From contig JASHPP010000680.1 of the NCBI GenBank assembly GCA_030038035.1, positions 1 to 14,710 of the forward strand: 14,710 nucleotides of DNA. Direction: 5' to 3'. A program made the position numbers and the translations under genes. The stretch is from Trebonia sp. GTDB taxonomy: Bacteria; Actinomycetota; Actinomycetes; Streptosporangiales; Streptosporangiaceae. The notes under the pieces are model-generated. The model worked only from the letters and a program-made list of their open reading frames with translations. It did no database searches and was not told the origin of the DNA. How positions within the stretch are numbered: position 1 is the first letter of the stretch; each line of letters begins with the position of its first letter. Of this stretch, positions 13,696 through 14,710 are shown piece after piece.

Positions 13696-14289
13696 CTATG
13701 TCGCCCGCCCGGCCCGGCTCGCGCCTGTCCGGGGTGGCATAGCGCCATCAGGCGCGCAGTGGCGGATCCAGGCGGCGATGGCATCGGCGTCGACGGGCTC
13801 GGTGGTGTCGACGTGCAGCGTCGGGCCGACCTCAAGCGGCCGGGCCGTGCGCCGGCAGCGCTCCCACTCATCGTCGGTGAGCAGGTCACCGTGGATCAGA
13901 TGGCGCGGCTGGCGCGCCTCAAACCGCTGCCGGGCGGTGAGCAGCGGGACATCGCACCAGATCTCGACCGCGGCGGGGTTGTGAGCGCGGCTCAGGCCGC
14001 GCACGACGAAATCGCGATAGTCGGCTGGCCAGCAGGACTCAAGGACCGCGCCGGCGGGGGCGTCGGCCAGCAGGGCCCACATCGTCTCGCTGGCCGCGGC
14101 GCCGATCGCCGCGTTCCAGCGGCGCTGCGGCCACCCCGGCCGTTCGGTGCCGAGCACATCGGCGTGGGCCTCCTTGATCACGTCCTTGCTGAACAGCGGC
14201 AGGCCCAGCTGACGAGCCAGCACCCCGGCCAGCGTGGTCTTGCCCGCGCCGGGCAGTCCGTTGACCAGGACAGCGAGGGCACGAGCCAT
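13696..14289 (-). CDS. P-loop nucleoside/nucleotide kinase-like protein
   Basis: This 197-residue protein has a Walker A motif GLPGAGKT (11-18) after a hydrophobic strand (ALAVLVN), then LFSKDVIKEAHADVLG, an acidic strand VLESCW, and a lid-like segment ARQRFEARQPRH with HVDTTEP near the end. This layout is shared by small AAA_33 and zeta-toxin or chloramphenicol-phosphotransferase-like kinases. The substrate cannot be read from sequence. ATG 14289 is chosen over the frame start at 14328 because the P-loop strand begins there, GAGAAG lies upstream, and the longer form would overlap the M48 gene. It starts ten bases after that gene's stop, so the two form an operon. Confidence 0.85.
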   Translation of the reverse strand: MARALAVLVNGLPGAGKTTLAGVLARQLGLPLFSKDVIKEAHADVLGTERPGWPQRRWNAAIGAAASETMWALLADAPAGAVLESCWPADYRDFVVRGLSRAHNPAAVEIWCDVPLLTARQRFEARQPRHLIHGDLLTDDEWERCRRTARPLEVGPTLHVDTTEPVDADAIAAWIRHCAPDGAMPPRTGASRAGRAT

Positions 14290-14299
14290 GACCGTCTTC

Positions 14300-14710
14300 T
14301 CAGCGCGGGTAGCCGGCCAGCGCCTCAAGCCGCCGCACGCGCTCGCCGGTGGGCGGGTGGGTGATGAACAGCCGCCCGAAGCCCCCGTAGGGGAACGGGT
14401 GGGCGATCATCAGGTGGCTGGACGCGGCCAGCGGGCCGCGCGGCCGGAGCGGCAGCGCGGCCGCGGACACGTCGATCTTGCGCAGCGCGCTGGCCAGCGC
14501 CATCGGGTCGCCAGCCAGCAGCGCGCCTTCTGCATCAGCGTCGTACTCCCGGCCGGAGGACGCCGTGAGCTGCAACAGCAGTGCGGACAGCGGGCAGAAC
14601 GCGACCAGCGACGCCAGGCCCGCGGACCAGGACGACACGACGATGTCCCGCCGCGACACGTGCGCCATCTCGTGCGCGAGCACCGCGCGCAGCTCGCCGA
14701 ACGACAGCAG
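14300..14710 (-). CDS. htpX: M48 family metallopeptidase (HtpX-like), C-terminal part
   Basis: The gene enters from the right edge; 136 residues are visible. They show LLSFGELRAVLAHEMAHVSR with the zinc motif HEMAH, a hydrophobic membrane segment (SAGLASLVAFCPLSALLLQL) and the third zinc ligand in GREYDADAEGALL, followed by ITHPPTGERVRRLEAL, the typical HtpX ending. HtpX is a membrane protease involved in quality control of membrane proteins. The N-terminal membrane helices are outside the window. The P-loop kinase gene follows after ten bases. Confidence 0.93.
   Translation of the reverse strand: MLSFGELRAVLAHEMAHVSRRDIVVSSWSAGLASLVAFCPLSALLLQLTASSGREYDADAEGALLAGDPMALASALRKIDVSAAALPLRPRGPLAASSHLMIAHPFPYGGFGRLFITHPPTGERVRRLEALAGYPR

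Noticed and set aside
13349..14364. Two long plus-strand open frames (from 13349 and 13630)
   Set aside because: They read Gly/Pro/Arg runs from the GC repeats and the antisense of the P-loop kinase, without ribosome sites.
1..14710. Transposase, integrase or phage genes
   Set aside because: None was found; mobility of the accessory part is inferred only from junctions and codon use.

Overview
The window is high-GC actinomycete DNA. Codon use is strongly GC-biased, genes overlap through ATGA/GTGA junctions, and the gene families (FxLD lanthipeptide, RsbW-like ATPases, an XRE-TPR regulator) suggest a Streptosporangiales or Streptomyces-like genome. Genus cannot be set from sequence alone.

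Left part, 1-4701, all on the minus strand. A GntR/YtrA-type repressor runs into the first codons of an ABC-transporter ATPase. Its promoter carries a perfect 14-bp inverted repeat. Abutting it is the broken end of a class I lanthipeptide cluster: an FxLD-type precursor peptide, a strong hairpin, and a LanB dehydratase with a one-base frameshift and almost no C-terminal elimination domain. Upstream lie a HATPase (anti-sigma-like) gene and three small overlapping genes, one of them an orphan protein resembling the RNA polymerase alpha C-terminal domain. No LanC, methyltransferase or exporter is seen.

Middle part, 4853-6746. An XRE-TPR regulator (plus) and a NUDIX hydrolase (minus) overlap tail to tail by 59 bases.

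Defence operon, 7128-11628, plus strand. Four translationally coupled genes form a type II CBASS anti-phage system: CD-NTase, Cap2 (E2-E1 fusion), Cap3 (JAMM protease) and Cap4 (DUF4297-type nuclease plus SAVED domain). A cyclic oligonucleotide made by the CD-NTase would activate the Cap4 nuclease; Cap2 and Cap3 would attach and remove the CD-NTase C-terminus. The first part of the Cap2 E2 domain is in another frame, separated at a run of seven C.

Right part, 11598-14710. A second HATPase converges on the CBASS operon. Then come tRNA-Tyr(GTA) with a terminator, yajQ, a 560-base repeat-rich convergent intergenic region, a small P-loop kinase, and the C-terminal part of an HtpX-like M48 protease at the window edge. 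This part looks like ordinary core chromosome; the left and middle look accessory. The most interesting items are the CBASS operon, its Cap2 frame break, and the eroded FxLD lanthipeptide locus with its unusual regulatory neighbours.
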